DNA of 31,826 nt from CAYVBN01 sp964538565. Its GTDB lineage: Bacteria; Pseudomonadota; Alphaproteobacteria; Rhizobiales; Xanthobacteraceae. Numbering within the stretch: the first letter of the stretch is position 1; each line of letters opens with the position of its first letter. Positions 1 through 7,566 of this stretch are shown in pieces. The translations under genes and the position numbers were made by a program. The notes below the pieces were generated by a model. It worked only from the letters and a program-made list of their open reading frames with translations. It was not told the DNA's origin and ran no database searches. The stretch spans positions 1 to 31,826 of the forward strand of contig CAZIGW010000273.1 of NCBI GenBank assembly GCA_964538565.1, read 5' to 3'.

Positions 1-217
1 GTGGCCAGCGAGATCGCAACCGCGAAGGTGAAGGATATTCTCGCCGGAACGCCCGTGCCGTTCGAGATTCAGGCCGATCATACCCTGCCCAAGGATCTGC
101 CGCTCTATAAGCCGCTTTCCATCGAGCATGTTCCGCCCGCCGCCAGGCTGGCAGGGCTTGAAGTGCGGCCATTCATCCATGTCTATGATATCGGCGTGGT
201 GTCGGTCGTCATGCGCA
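1..217 (+). CDS. 5'-truncated reading frame fragment, unknown function
   Basis: Frame 1 is open from the first base and reads as plausible protein (begins ASEIATAKVKDIL, ends near VYDIGVVSVVMR) up to about base 217. The reading then turns into arginine-rich, low-complexity translation typical of a wrong frame. The true start probably lies upstream of the window. I do not recognise the family. The coherent translation stops where the reading in frame 2 becomes coherent, so this is either a frameshifted gene, a deletion fusion of two genes, or an assembly join at the edge of the sequence. No catalytic motif is visible. Confidence 0.3.
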
Positions 218-601
218 CACGCTATGCCACGTGGGGCCGGCGGCGGGGAGTGCGGCATCGCGCTTCTGCGCACCTCGATCGACGACATTTCTGCCCGCAC
301 CGACAAGCAGATCGCCACGGTGAACAAGCGGCTCGACCGGCTCGAGAGCCTGGTCGAGGGGCGCGGGGAGGTGACCGGCTCGATCACGCGCACGCCGGCG
401 CGCAAGCGCAGCCATCGCGCGAACCTGACGGACTGGTCGGCGCAGGAAGTCCTGGGCGACGTGATCCTCACCGGGCGTACCGGCAGCTTCGAGGCGAGGC
501 CCGGAACGATCGTGCCCGGACTCGGCCGCGTCGAGGCCGTGCGGCACGAGGACGGGCGCTCGATCGTGGTCACGAACCGCGGCCAGATCGTCACGCGCTG
601 A
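128..601 (+). CDS. hypothetical protein, C-terminal part with coiled coil
   Basis: The convincing protein starts near base 242 (GECGIALLRTS) and runs to a TGA at 599–601. The residues before that, from the ATG at 128, look like out-of-frame translation of the preceding fragment. The coherent part has a short amphipathic helix with heptad spacing (IDDISARTDKQIATVNKRL), a basic linker, and a beta-rich C-terminus ending VPGLGRVEAVRHEDGRSIVVT. That tail resembles the small beta domains that end some envelope or secretion-system accessory proteins, but I cannot name the family. It is probably the 3' end of a longer gene whose 5' part is missing or frameshifted. No operon partner is visible; the next gene starts 159 bases later. 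Confidence 0.35.
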   Translation: MFRPPPGWQGLKCGHSSMSMISAWCRSSCAHAMPRGAGGGECGIALLRTSIDDISARTDKQIATVNKRLDRLESLVEGRGEVTGSITRTPARKRSHRANLTDWSAQEVLGDVILTGRTGSFEARPGTIVPGLGRVEAVRHEDGRSIVVTNRGQIVTR

Positions 602-760
602 CGCCCGGCGCAGCCAAGACCCGCTCCGCACGTACGCGGTCCGGCGCCGCCGGGCCGCGCAGTCATTTTTCCGCGAGCACCCCGACGCCATCCGCGACTC
701 GCGCGCGCGGATTGGGCTAACGTCGCAGCCGTCGGGTCGGCAGCATCCGCGGAGACAGCG

Positions 761-1621
761 ATGGCACGTGTTGGCAGGGCGATTTCGTTTCTCGTCGCCT
801 CGTTCGTTTGTCTGGGCCTGGGCGGAATGAGCCGGCCCGCCGGCGCGCAAGAGGCTGCCGCGCCCGCGCCTCCCGGCAAGCCCGAGATGCGCGAGAGCTG
901 CCCGGGCCTCATCTCGCTCGAACGGCCACGCGTCGTTCCGGCGTCGTTCCGCGTCGCCTCGCTTGCGCCGAGCGAGGTGCGCATCACCTACGTCGGCCAC
1001 GCGACCTTCCTGCTCGAAAGTCCGCAGCTCGTGCGCATCGCCACCGACTACAACGACTACGTGAGGCCGCCGGTGTTGCCCGACATCGTGACCATGAATC
1101 ACGCGCACACCACGCATTACACCGACCATCCGGAGCCGGGCATCAAATACGTCCTGCGCGGCTGGCGCGACGACGGCCGGCCGGCGGCCCATGACGTCAC
1201 CTACAAGGACGTGCACGTGCGCAGTGTCGCCACCAACATCCGCACCTTCGACGGCGGCACCGAGCGGCACGGAAACTCGGTCTTCATTTTCGAAATCGGA
1301 AGCCTGTGCATCGCGCATCTCGGCCATCTGCATCACACGCTGACCCAGCAACAGTTGGACGAGATGGGTCACGTCGACATCGTGATGGTTCCGGTCGACG
1401 GCAGCTTCACCCTCGATCTCGACGGCATGGTCGAGGTGCTGCAGTCGCTCAAGGCGCCGCTGATGATTCCGATGCACTATTTCAGCCGCTTCACGCTCGA
1501 GCGGTTCCTCAGCCGCGTGCAGTCCCGGTACGCGGTCGAGTTCTCCGAGACGCCTTCGCTCGTCGTCTCGCGGGCGAGCCTGCCGGCGACCCCGAAGGTG
1601 CTGGTGCTCCCCGGGCACTGA
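761..1621 (+). CDS. secreted metallo-beta-lactamase-fold hydrolase (UlaG-like)
   Basis: This 286-residue protein begins with a signal peptide (hydrophobic residues about 6–22, likely cleavage after RPAGA near residue 29), so it should act in the periplasm. The rest has the metallo-beta-lactamase fold of the UlaG-like branch: the ITYVGHATFLLE strand-turn at 75–86 with His80, a histidine cluster at 113–123 (NHAHTTHYTDH), His186/His189 in IAHLGHLHH, Asp213, and His239 in MIPMHYF. The usual HxHxDH metal motif is altered to HxHxTH (His114, His116, Thr118, His119), so the metal site is probably remodelled. The substrate cannot be inferred. It converges with the MFS gene, the two stop codons being three bases apart, so there is no room for a separate terminator. 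The fold assignment is firm; the enzyme activity is not. Confidence 0.85.
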   Translation: MARVGRAISFLVASFVCLGLGGMSRPAGAQEAAAPAPPGKPEMRESCPGLISLERPRVVPASFRVASLAPSEVRITYVGHATFLLESPQLVRIATDYNDYVRPPVLPDIVTMNHAHTTHYTDHPEPGIKYVLRGWRDDGRPAAHDVTYKDVHVRSVATNIRTFDGGTERHGNSVFIFEIGSLCIAHLGHLHHTLTQQQLDEMGHVDIVMVPVDGSFTLDLDGMVEVLQSLKAPLMIPMHYFSRFTLERFLSRVQSRYAVEFSETPSLVVSRASLPATPKVLVLPGH

Positions 1622-1624
1622 GCG

Positions 1625-2809
1625 CTACGCCGGAGCGGCCCGCAGCAGTGCCCGCAGGCGCAGCGCGAGGACAAGGCCGGCGAGCGCGATCGCGCTGAAC
1701 AGCACGGGGGCGGACGACCATCCCCATTGCTCCACCCAGGCGCCGAGCACGGCCGGACCGAGCAACTGGCCGATGTTGCTCGCTTGGACCACGAGGCCGA
1801 GGGTAATGCCGTGCAGCGCCGCGCTCGGCGCGAGCCGCGGGCTTGCGGCGAAGATCGAGGCCGGCACCATGCCGCTGATCGCGAGGCTCGCGCACGCGAG
1901 AACGGCGACGGTTGCGAGCGGGAGCGCTTCGCCGAAGATCCCCCACACGCAGATCCCCAGACAGGCGAACGCCACGGCGACGACCGACCACAGCGGCACG
2001 CCGAGCCGCAATCCCATTCCCGCCGCCAGATTGCCGATGCCGTTTGCCACCACGGTCGCCGCGCCGATGGCGCCGGCCTGCCCGACGCTCAGGCCGAGGC
2101 GGTCGACCAGCAGGGTCGGCAGCAGGCCCGTCAGCGCGAAATACTGCAGCGTGTAGATCCCGAACGTCATGGCGGCGAGGCGCGGCCCCGGCGCGGCGAG
2201 CACGCGCGCGATTCCGGCCGGCATTCCGGCCTGCGGCGCCGGTTCCGGCTCGGCGTTCGCCGGAACGAGACGCCGGACGACGAGGGAAAAAAGACCGGCG
2301 ACGGCGCCGTTGACGAGCCACAGGCCCTGCCAGCCGAACGTCATCAACGCCGGGCCGGCGAGCATCATCATGGCCGATCCGGCCGGCATGTAGACGCTCC
2401 AGCACACGAGCGCCAACTCGCGCTCGCGCGGCGCGGCGAGCGTGCGGATGAGGGTCGGCGCCGCGATCACGAGGCCGAGAAAGCCGCAGCCCTCGATGGC
2501 GCGCGTCAGCAGCAGCAGCGGCCCGTTGGGGGCAAACGCCCCGGCCGCGCTCGCCGCGCCGATCAGCGCCAGTCCGGCGACGGCCGAATTGCGTGCGCCC
2601 CAGCGCGACACGATGGCGCCCGCCGGCAGGCCGGCGCTGGCGCCGAGCGTGGCATAGACCGAGAGCACGAGGGCCGCGCCGAAGAGGCTGAGGCCCAGGT
2701 CCTCGCGCAGCAGCGGCACCGCGACCGCCGCCTTGCCGACCTGGAAGGCTCCGACGATCCCCGCGGAAGCGAGAACGGCGATTGCCCGCCACTGCGTCGT
2801 GGGCGTCAT
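1625..2809 (-). CDS. MFS transporter (CynX/NimT-like 12-TM permease)
   Basis: The 394-residue protein is strongly hydrophobic throughout, with about twelve membrane segments in two six-helix halves separated by a short charged loop near residue 200 (VRRLVPANAEPEPAP). The region after TM2 (AGAIVSRWGARNSAVAG) is the major facilitator loop 2–3 signature, and the repeat in the second half is LGLSVGQAGAIGAATVVANG. Length and layout match the small MFS permeases related to CynX and NimT, which move anions or small organic molecules across the inner membrane. The substrate is unknown. It starts 25 bases downstream of the gyrB stop on the same strand and may be transcribed with gyrB. It runs into the metallo-hydrolase gene head-on. 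Confidence 0.85.
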   Translation of the reverse strand: MTPTTQWRAIAVLASAGIVGAFQVGKAAVAVPLLREDLGLSLFGAALVLSVYATLGASAGLPAGAIVSRWGARNSAVAGLALIGAASAAGAFAPNGPLLLLTRAIEGCGFLGLVIAAPTLIRTLAAPRERELALVCWSVYMPAGSAMMMLAGPALMTFGWQGLWLVNGAVAGLFSLVVRRLVPANAEPEPAPQAGMPAGIARVLAAPGPRLAAMTFGIYTLQYFALTGLLPTLLVDRLGLSVGQAGAIGAATVVANGIGNLAAGMGLRLGVPLWSVVAVAFACLGICVWGIFGEALPLATVAVLACASLAISGMVPASIFAASPRLAPSAALHGITLGLVVQASNIGQLLGPAVLGAWVEQWGWSSAPVLFSAIALAGLVLALRLRALLRAAPA

Positions 2810-2834
2810 GGCGCGCGCGGATCGGCGCTCGGAC

Positions 2835-5273
2835 TCACACGTCCACGCTCGCGGTGAGCGCGTTCTCCTGGATGAACTCGCGGCGCGGCTCGACGATGTC
2901 GCCCATCAGCTTGGTGAAGATGTCGTCGGCCTCGTCGACCTCCTTGACCTTCACCTGCAGCAGCGAACGCGCGTTGGTGTCGAGCGTCGTCTCCCAGAGC
3001 TGATCGGGGTTCATCTCGCCGAGACCCTTGTAGCGCTGCAGCGAGAGCCCCTTGCGGCCCGCCGCCATGACGGCCTCGATCAGGCCGATCGGCCCGTAGA
3101 TCGGCGTCTCCTCACCCTTGCGGCGCAGCGCGCCCGGACGCGGATAGACTTCCTGCAGGGATGCGGCGAATTCGTCGAGCTTGCGCGCCTCGGCCGAACC
3201 GAGCAGCGCCTGGTCGATGATCGCCACCTCCTTCACGCCGCGCACCGTGTGCTCGAAGCGGAAGCCCTGGCCTTCCGTGAACGCGCCGGACCAGCCGCGC
3301 TCCGTCTCCTCGGTGAGCGCGTCGAGACGCCGGCCGATGTATTCGGCCGCCGCCTGCGCGGTCTCGACGTTCTCCAGCATCCGCGGATTGAGCACGCCGG
3401 CGATCGCCGCCTGCTCGACGACCTTGCGGTTGTAGCGGCTGTGCAGGGCGCCGAGCGCGCCGCGGATGACGCGCGCCTCGTCGACCAGACGGTGCAGGTC
3501 GGCGCCGGCGCGCTCTTCGCCCGAGAAGAGCCTGAGCACCGCGTCCTCGAGGCCGGCGGCGATCAGGTAGTCTTCGAGCGCACGCTCGTCCTTGAGGTAC
3601 TGCTCCGACTTGCCGCGCGTGACCTTGTAGAGCGGCGGCTGTGCGATGAAGAGGTGACCGCGTTCGACGATCTCCCGCATCTGCCGGTAGAAGAAGGTGA
3701 GCAGCAGGGTGCGGATGTGGGCGCCGTCGACGTCGGCGTCCGTCATGATGATGATCTTGTGGTAACGCAGCTTGTCGATGCTGAATTCCTCGCTGATGCC
3801 GGTGCCGAGCGCGGTGATGAGCGTCCCGATCTCCTGGCTCGACAGCATCTTGTCCATGCGCACGCGCTCGACGTTGAGGATCTTGCCGCGCAGCGGCAGC
3901 ACCGCCTGGAACTCGCGGTTGCGCCCCTGTTTGGCCGAGCCGCCGGCCGAATCGCCCTCGACGATGAACAGTTCGGATTTCGCCGGATCGCGCTCCTGAC
4001 AGTCGGCGAGCTTGCCCGGCAGCGAGGACACGCCGAGTGCGCTCTTGCGCGTCATCTCGCGTGCCTTGCGGGCGGCTTCGCGCGCGGCCGCGGCCTGGAT
4101 GACCTTGCCGACGACGATCTTCGCGTCGGTCGGGTGTTCCTCGAACCACGCCTTGAGGGCGTCATTGACGATGCCCTCGACCACCGGACGCACCTCCGAG
4201 GAGACGAGCTTATCCTTGGTCTGCGAAGAGAACTTCGGGTCGGGCACTTTCACCGAAAGCACCGCGGTGAGGCCTTCGCGGCAGTCGTCGCCGGTGAGCG
4301 CGACCTTCTCCTTCTTGCTCACGCCGCCGGCCTCCGCATAGCCGGTGACCTGGCGGGTGAGCGCCCCGCGGAAGCCGGCGAGATGCGTACCGCCGTCGCG
4401 TTGGGGAATGTTGTTGGTGAAGCACAGGACGGACTCGTGGTAGCCGTCGTTCCACCACAGCGCGCATTCGACGCCGATGCCGTCGCGCTCGGACTTGATG
4501 ACGATCGGATTGGACACGAGCGGCGTCTTGTTGCGGTCGAGGTATTTCACGAACGCCTCGACGCCGCCCTGATAGATCATCTCCTCGCGCTTCTCGACCG
4601 CATGGCGCTGGTCGGCCAGCACGATGCGGACGCCGGAATTGAGGAAGGCGAGCTCGCGCAGCCGGTGCTCGAGCGTCGACCAGTCGAATTCCGTCATCGT
4701 GAATGTCTTGGGCGAGGGCAGGAACGTCACCTCGGTGCCGCGCTTGCCCTGCGCATCGCCGACGACCGCGAGCGGAGCCACCGCCTCGCCGTCGCGGAAC
4801 TCCATCGCGTGTTCCCTGTCGTTGCGCCAGATCCGCAGCTTGAGCCAGCTCGACAGCGCGTTCACGACGGAGACGCCGACGCCGTGCAGGCCGCCGGACA
4901 CCTTGTATGAATTCTGGTCGAATTTTCCGCCCGCATGCAGCTGGGTCATGATGACCTCGGCGGCGGAAACGCCTTCCTCCTTGTGGATGTCGGTCGGGAT
5001 GCCGCGACCGTCGTCGCGCACCGTGCAGGATCCGTCCGGATTGAGCACGACCACGACTTCCCGGGCGTAGCCGGCGAGCGCTTCGTCGATGGCGTTGTCG
5101 ACGACCTCGTACACCATGTGGTGCAGGCCCGAGCCGTCGTCGGTGTCGCCGATGTACATGCCGGGCCGCTTGCGCACGGCATCGAGGCCCTTGAGGACCT
5201 TGATCGATTCGGCGCCGTATTCGGACGGCTCGTCTTTGCGGGGAACGGGTTGCTGGCGGGCAGCTTCGGCCAT
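2835..5273 (-). CDS. gyrB: DNA gyrase subunit B
   Basis: GyrB is the ATPase half of the A2B2 gyrase that introduces negative supercoils. All landmarks are present in order. The GHKL ATPase domain has DNAIDEALAGYA, DDGRGIPTDIH and GGLHGVGVSVVNALS. The transducer domain follows. The TOPRIM domain has EGDSAGGSAKQGRNREFQ, LRGKILNVE and the metal-binding DADVDGAHIRTL. The C-terminal tail has RYKGLGEMNPDQLWETT. I chose the ATG at 5273 (MAEAARQQP), giving 812 residues, normal for alphaproteobacteria. An in-frame start at 5330 would add an unrelated 19-residue extension. The gene lies with recF, dnaN and dnaA on the same strand, but a plus-strand ECF operon separates it from recF, so it needs its own promoter. 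It also codes for the target of coumarin-type inhibitors. Confidence 0.98.
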   Translation of the reverse strand: MAEAARQQPVPRKDEPSEYGAESIKVLKGLDAVRKRPGMYIGDTDDGSGLHHMVYEVVDNAIDEALAGYAREVVVVLNPDGSCTVRDDGRGIPTDIHKEEGVSAAEVIMTQLHAGGKFDQNSYKVSGGLHGVGVSVVNALSSWLKLRIWRNDREHAMEFRDGEAVAPLAVVGDAQGKRGTEVTFLPSPKTFTMTEFDWSTLEHRLRELAFLNSGVRIVLADQRHAVEKREEMIYQGGVEAFVKYLDRNKTPLVSNPIVIKSERDGIGVECALWWNDGYHESVLCFTNNIPQRDGGTHLAGFRGALTRQVTGYAEAGGVSKKEKVALTGDDCREGLTAVLSVKVPDPKFSSQTKDKLVSSEVRPVVEGIVNDALKAWFEEHPTDAKIVVGKVIQAAAAREAARKAREMTRKSALGVSSLPGKLADCQERDPAKSELFIVEGDSAGGSAKQGRNREFQAVLPLRGKILNVERVRMDKMLSSQEIGTLITALGTGISEEFSIDKLRYHKIIIMTDADVDGAHIRTLLLTFFYRQMREIVERGHLFIAQPPLYKVTRGKSEQYLKDERALEDYLIAAGLEDAVLRLFSGEERAGADLHRLVDEARVIRGALGALHSRYNRKVVEQAAIAGVLNPRMLENVETAQAAAEYIGRRLDALTEETERGWSGAFTEGQGFRFEHTVRGVKEVAIIDQALLGSAEARKLDEFAASLQEVYPRPGALRRKGEETPIYGPIGLIEAVMAAGRKGLSLQRYKGLGEMNPDQLWETTLDTNARSLLQVKVKEVDEADDIFTKLMGDIVEPRREFIQENALTASVDV

Positions 5274-5354
5274 GCGCAGATCTTCGAATCGGGTGCGGAA
5301 AGGGATGAATCGTGAGAATTGCTTTCGCATGAAAAATAGGTGTCGTACAGGGTA

Positions 5355-5383
5355 AAATAAAGGCCTCTAATCCATTGTTTCAA
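5355..5383 (-). promoter_or_regulatory. candidate housekeeping promoter of gyrB
   Basis: On the minus strand, TTGAAA (5378–5383) and TTATTT (5355–5360) are separated by exactly 17 bases. They sit in an AT-rich island that stands out from the GC-rich surroundings. Transcription would begin near 5348 and give a leader of about 75 bases before the gyrB ATG at 5273. The -35 matches five of six consensus bases, the -10 is weaker. This is inference from sequence alone. The gene-free stretch 5274–5616 holds this promoter and the candidate ECF promoter of the neighbouring operon. Confidence 0.45.
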
Positions 5384-5549
5384 AATAAATTTTTCCGTTC
5401 GTTCGCAGCCGCTCTCGCGCCCCGCCAGCGCACCCGTGACAGGCCGAATCCGGCCCGTCCGAGTGGGGCGAAAAAGGGCGGCCGGGGGCGGTGCGCGAGC
5501 CCTCTTCGACGCGCGTGCGGGCGGGCCGGGGAGCCCGCGCGCGGGTCGC

Positions 5550-5577
5550 GGGAATAAATTGGCACGCTCCCCGATCT
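5550..5577 (+). promoter_or_regulatory. candidate ECF-sigma promoter of the phosphoesterase–cupredoxin–sigma operon
   Basis: GGGAATAAA at 5550–5558 resembles the GGAA-type -35 elements recognised by ECF sigma factors. It is followed after 13 bases by CGATCT (5572–5577), with a GTCGTC repeat slightly further on (5579–5584). It lies 40–70 bases before the ATG of the first gene of an operon that encodes its own ECF sigma factor, where an autoregulated promoter is expected. The -10 assignment is uncertain, and I found no second copy of GGGAATAAA in the window. Confidence 0.35.
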
Positions 5578-5616
5578 GGTCGTCGTCTGGCCGCTCAACG
5601 GCCCACGGAGACGAAC

Positions 5617-6555
5617 ATGACCGATCATTCTGACGAGAGCGACGGCGTCAGCCGCCGCAAGGTGCTGGAGTGCATGACCTGGGCCGGCACCGGCGTTTTG
5701 TGGACCATCGCCGGAGGCGTGCCGCGCTCGATGGGGATCATCGACGACGCGGTCGCGGCCGAACCGTCGGGCCTCACCTTCCTGCAGATCAGCGACAGCC
5801 ACGTCGGCTTCGACAAGCCGGCCAATCCGAACGCCATCGGCACGCTCGAAGAGGCGATCAACCGGGTCAAGGCGTTGCCGGTCAAGCCGTCCTTCATGAT
5901 CCACACCGGGGACATCAGCCACCTGTCGAAGCCGTCGGAATTCGACGACGCCGATCGCATCATCTCGCAGGCACGCCTCGACGTGCACTACGTGCCGGGC
6001 GAGCACGACATCCTCGACGAGGAGGCAAAGCTCTATCGCGAGCGCTATGGGCGCGGCACCAAGGGCCTCGGCTGGTACAGCTTCGACGCCAACGGGGTGC
6101 ACTTCGTCGGCCTCGTCAACGTCGCGAACCTGAAGGCCGGCGGCCAGGGCTCGCTCGGCGACGAGCAGCTCGAATGGCTCGAGGACGACCTCAAGGGCCG
6201 CAGCGCGTCGCAGCCGGTCGTCGTGTTCGCCCACATCCCGCTCTGGGTGGTCTACCCGCAGTGGGGCTGGGGCACGGAGGACGCCGGCCGCGCGCTCACC
6301 TATCTCAAGCGCTTCGGCTCGGTGACGGTGCTCAACGGGCACATCCACCAGGTGATGCAGAAGGTGGAAGGAAACGTCACGTTCCACACGGCTCCGTCGA
6401 CCGCCTTCCCGCAGCCAGCGCCCGGCACCGCGCCATCGCCGGGACCCATGAAGGTCGCCGACGAGAAGCTGCGCACCCTGCTCGGCACGACAGACGTCAC
6501 GTTCAAGCCGGGCCAGCAGCGCCTCGCCATCATCGATCATCCGCTCAAGAGCTGA
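5617..6555 (+). CDS. Tat-exported calcineurin-like metallophosphoesterase
   Basis: The 312-residue protein starts at the ATG at 5617, preceded by a weak GGAG. Residues 12–17 (SRRKVL) followed by a mildly hydrophobic stretch form a twin-arginine signal, so the folded enzyme is probably exported with metals already bound. The mature part carries the two-metal phosphoesterase motifs in order: ISDSHVG (DxH), HTGDISH (GD), VPGEHD (normally GNHD/E, here with Glu instead of Asn), FAHIPLW and LNGHIHQ (GHxH). It should hydrolyse phosphomono- or diesters in the periplasm; the substrate is unknown. The gene leads a tight four-gene operon, 15 bases before a secreted cupredoxin and upstream of an ECF sigma/anti-sigma pair. 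This suggests it is part of that sigma factor's own regulon. Confidence 0.88.
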   Translation: MTDHSDESDGVSRRKVLECMTWAGTGVLWTIAGGVPRSMGIIDDAVAAEPSGLTFLQISDSHVGFDKPANPNAIGTLEEAINRVKALPVKPSFMIHTGDISHLSKPSEFDDADRIISQARLDVHYVPGEHDILDEEAKLYRERYGRGTKGLGWYSFDANGVHFVGLVNVANLKAGGQGSLGDEQLEWLEDDLKGRSASQPVVVFAHIPLWVVYPQWGWGTEDAGRALTYLKRFGSVTVLNGHIHQVMQKVEGNVTFHTAPSTAFPQPAPGTAPSPGPMKVADEKLRTLLGTTDVTFKPGQQRLAIIDHPLKS

Positions 6556-6570
6556 AGCGAGACCATTTCC

Positions 6571-6930
6571 ATGACCAATGTTTCCCATCGGGGCGGCCTC
6601 GCGGCCGCCCGGCGGATCCTTCTGGCTCTCGCGCTCGCGGGCGTGACGTCCGCGGCGCGGGCGGAAGATCCGCAGATCAAGATCGACAATTTCACCTTCG
6701 AGCCCCAGACCGTCACGGTGAAAGCGGGAACGACCGTCACCTGGCGGAACGACGACGACATTCCGCATGCGGTCGCGTCGAGCGCGCGGGCGTTCAAGTC
6801 CAAGGCGCTCGACACCGGCGACACCTTCTCGTTCACGTTTATGTCACCGGGCACTTATGAGTATTTCTGCTCGCTGCATCCGCATATGAAGGCGACGATC
6901 GTCGTCGAGGCGGATACGGGTCGGAAGTGA
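6571..6930 (+). CDS. secreted cupredoxin (amicyanin/plastocyanin-like)
   Basis: This 119-residue protein has a signal peptide with cleavage likely after Ala-Arg-Ala at residue 31, followed by one small beta-sandwich copper domain. The type-1 copper ligands are visible: His66 in DDIPHAV, then Cys100, His103 and Met106 in the CSLHPHM loop, the spacing found in amicyanin-like proteins. Other family marks are VKAGTTVTWRNDD and SPGTYEYFC. It should bind one copper ion in the periplasm and carry electrons or buffer copper. Its redox partner is not encoded nearby. It lies between the phosphoesterase (15-base gap) and the sigma factor (6-base gap), so the three are almost certainly one transcript. 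Confidence 0.92.
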   Translation: MTNVSHRGGLAAARRILLALALAGVTSAARAEDPQIKIDNFTFEPQTVTVKAGTTVTWRNDDDIPHAVASSARAFKSKALDTGDTFSFTFMSPGTYEYFCSLHPHMKATIVVEADTGRK

Positions 6931-6936
6931 CGGGCG

Positions 6937-7566
6937 GTGGCGGGGCTTCGCCGATACCGGCCGTCCGCGTCGGAGGTCAGTCGTTTGCCCATCACGCGTG
7001 CACGCGATGACGACTTGCGCGGCAGAGCGGGCCGATTCAAGGTCCTGGCTCTGCCGCACCTCGACGACGCCTACGCGCTCGCCCGCTATCTGCTGGGCAG
7101 CGCCGCGGACGCCGAGGACGCCGTCCAGGACTGCTATCTGCGCGCGCTTCAGCACTTCGACACGTACCACGGCCCCGAATTCAAGCCGTGGCTGTTCGCC
7201 ATTTTGCGCAACTCCTGTCACGCGCTGCGCGCCAGGAGGCGTATGGATGCGCCGCCCGGCGCGTCCGGCGTCCTCGACGATGAAGCGCTCGAATGCGCTG
7301 AACCGCTCTGGAACGAGGCGCAGGAAACGCCGGAACGCGCCGTCCTGCGTCGCCTCGACGCCGAGGCCATTCGCGGCCTGGTGGCGGCGCTGCCCGACCC
7401 GTTCCGCGAAGTGATCGTTCTGCGCGAGATCAACGATCTGTCCTACCGGGAAATCGCCGAAGTCATCGGCGCCCCGGTCGGAACCGTGATGTCCCGGCTG
7501 GCGCGCGCACGCGCCCTGTTGCGCACCGCGTGGCTCGCCGCCGAGGGCAGGGAGGAGCCGAGATGA
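6937..7566 (+). CDS. ECF RNA polymerase sigma factor
   Basis: A group 4 (ECF) sigma factor with only regions 2 and 4. Region 2 includes LARYLLGSAADAEDAVQDCYL and ends in KPWLFAILRNSCHALRARRR. Region 4 is LPDPFREVIVLREINDLSYREIAEVIGAP with the helix-turn-helix ending GTVMSRLARAR. Two starts are possible: the GTG at 6937, 6 bases after the cupredoxin stop and with GGAAG upstream, or the TTG at 6985, which follows a stronger GGAGG (6972–6976) by 8 bases and removes 16 weakly conserved residues. I list the longer form. Its stop overlaps the anti-sigma start (ATGA), which signals translational coupling and fixed stoichiometry. It probably drives its own operon. The ECF subgroup cannot be fixed without a profile search. 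Confidence 0.93.
   Translation: MAGLRRYRPSASEVSRLPITRARDDDLRGRAGRFKVLALPHLDDAYALARYLLGSAADAEDAVQDCYLRALQHFDTYHGPEFKPWLFAILRNSCHALRARRRMDAPPGASGVLDDEALECAEPLWNEAQETPERAVLRRLDAEAIRGLVAALPDPFREVIVLREINDLSYREIAEVIGAPVGTVMSRLARARALLRTAWLAAEGREEPR

Noticed and set aside
209..1618. 469-codon minus-strand frame opposite the metallo-hydrolase
   Set aside because: Arg-, Ala- and His-rich shadow with no start context or motif.
2733..4910. 725-codon open frame antisense to gyrB
   Set aside because: It is the shadow of gyrB; the translation is Arg-, Asp- and Leu-rich with no domain, as expected opposite a GC-rich gene.
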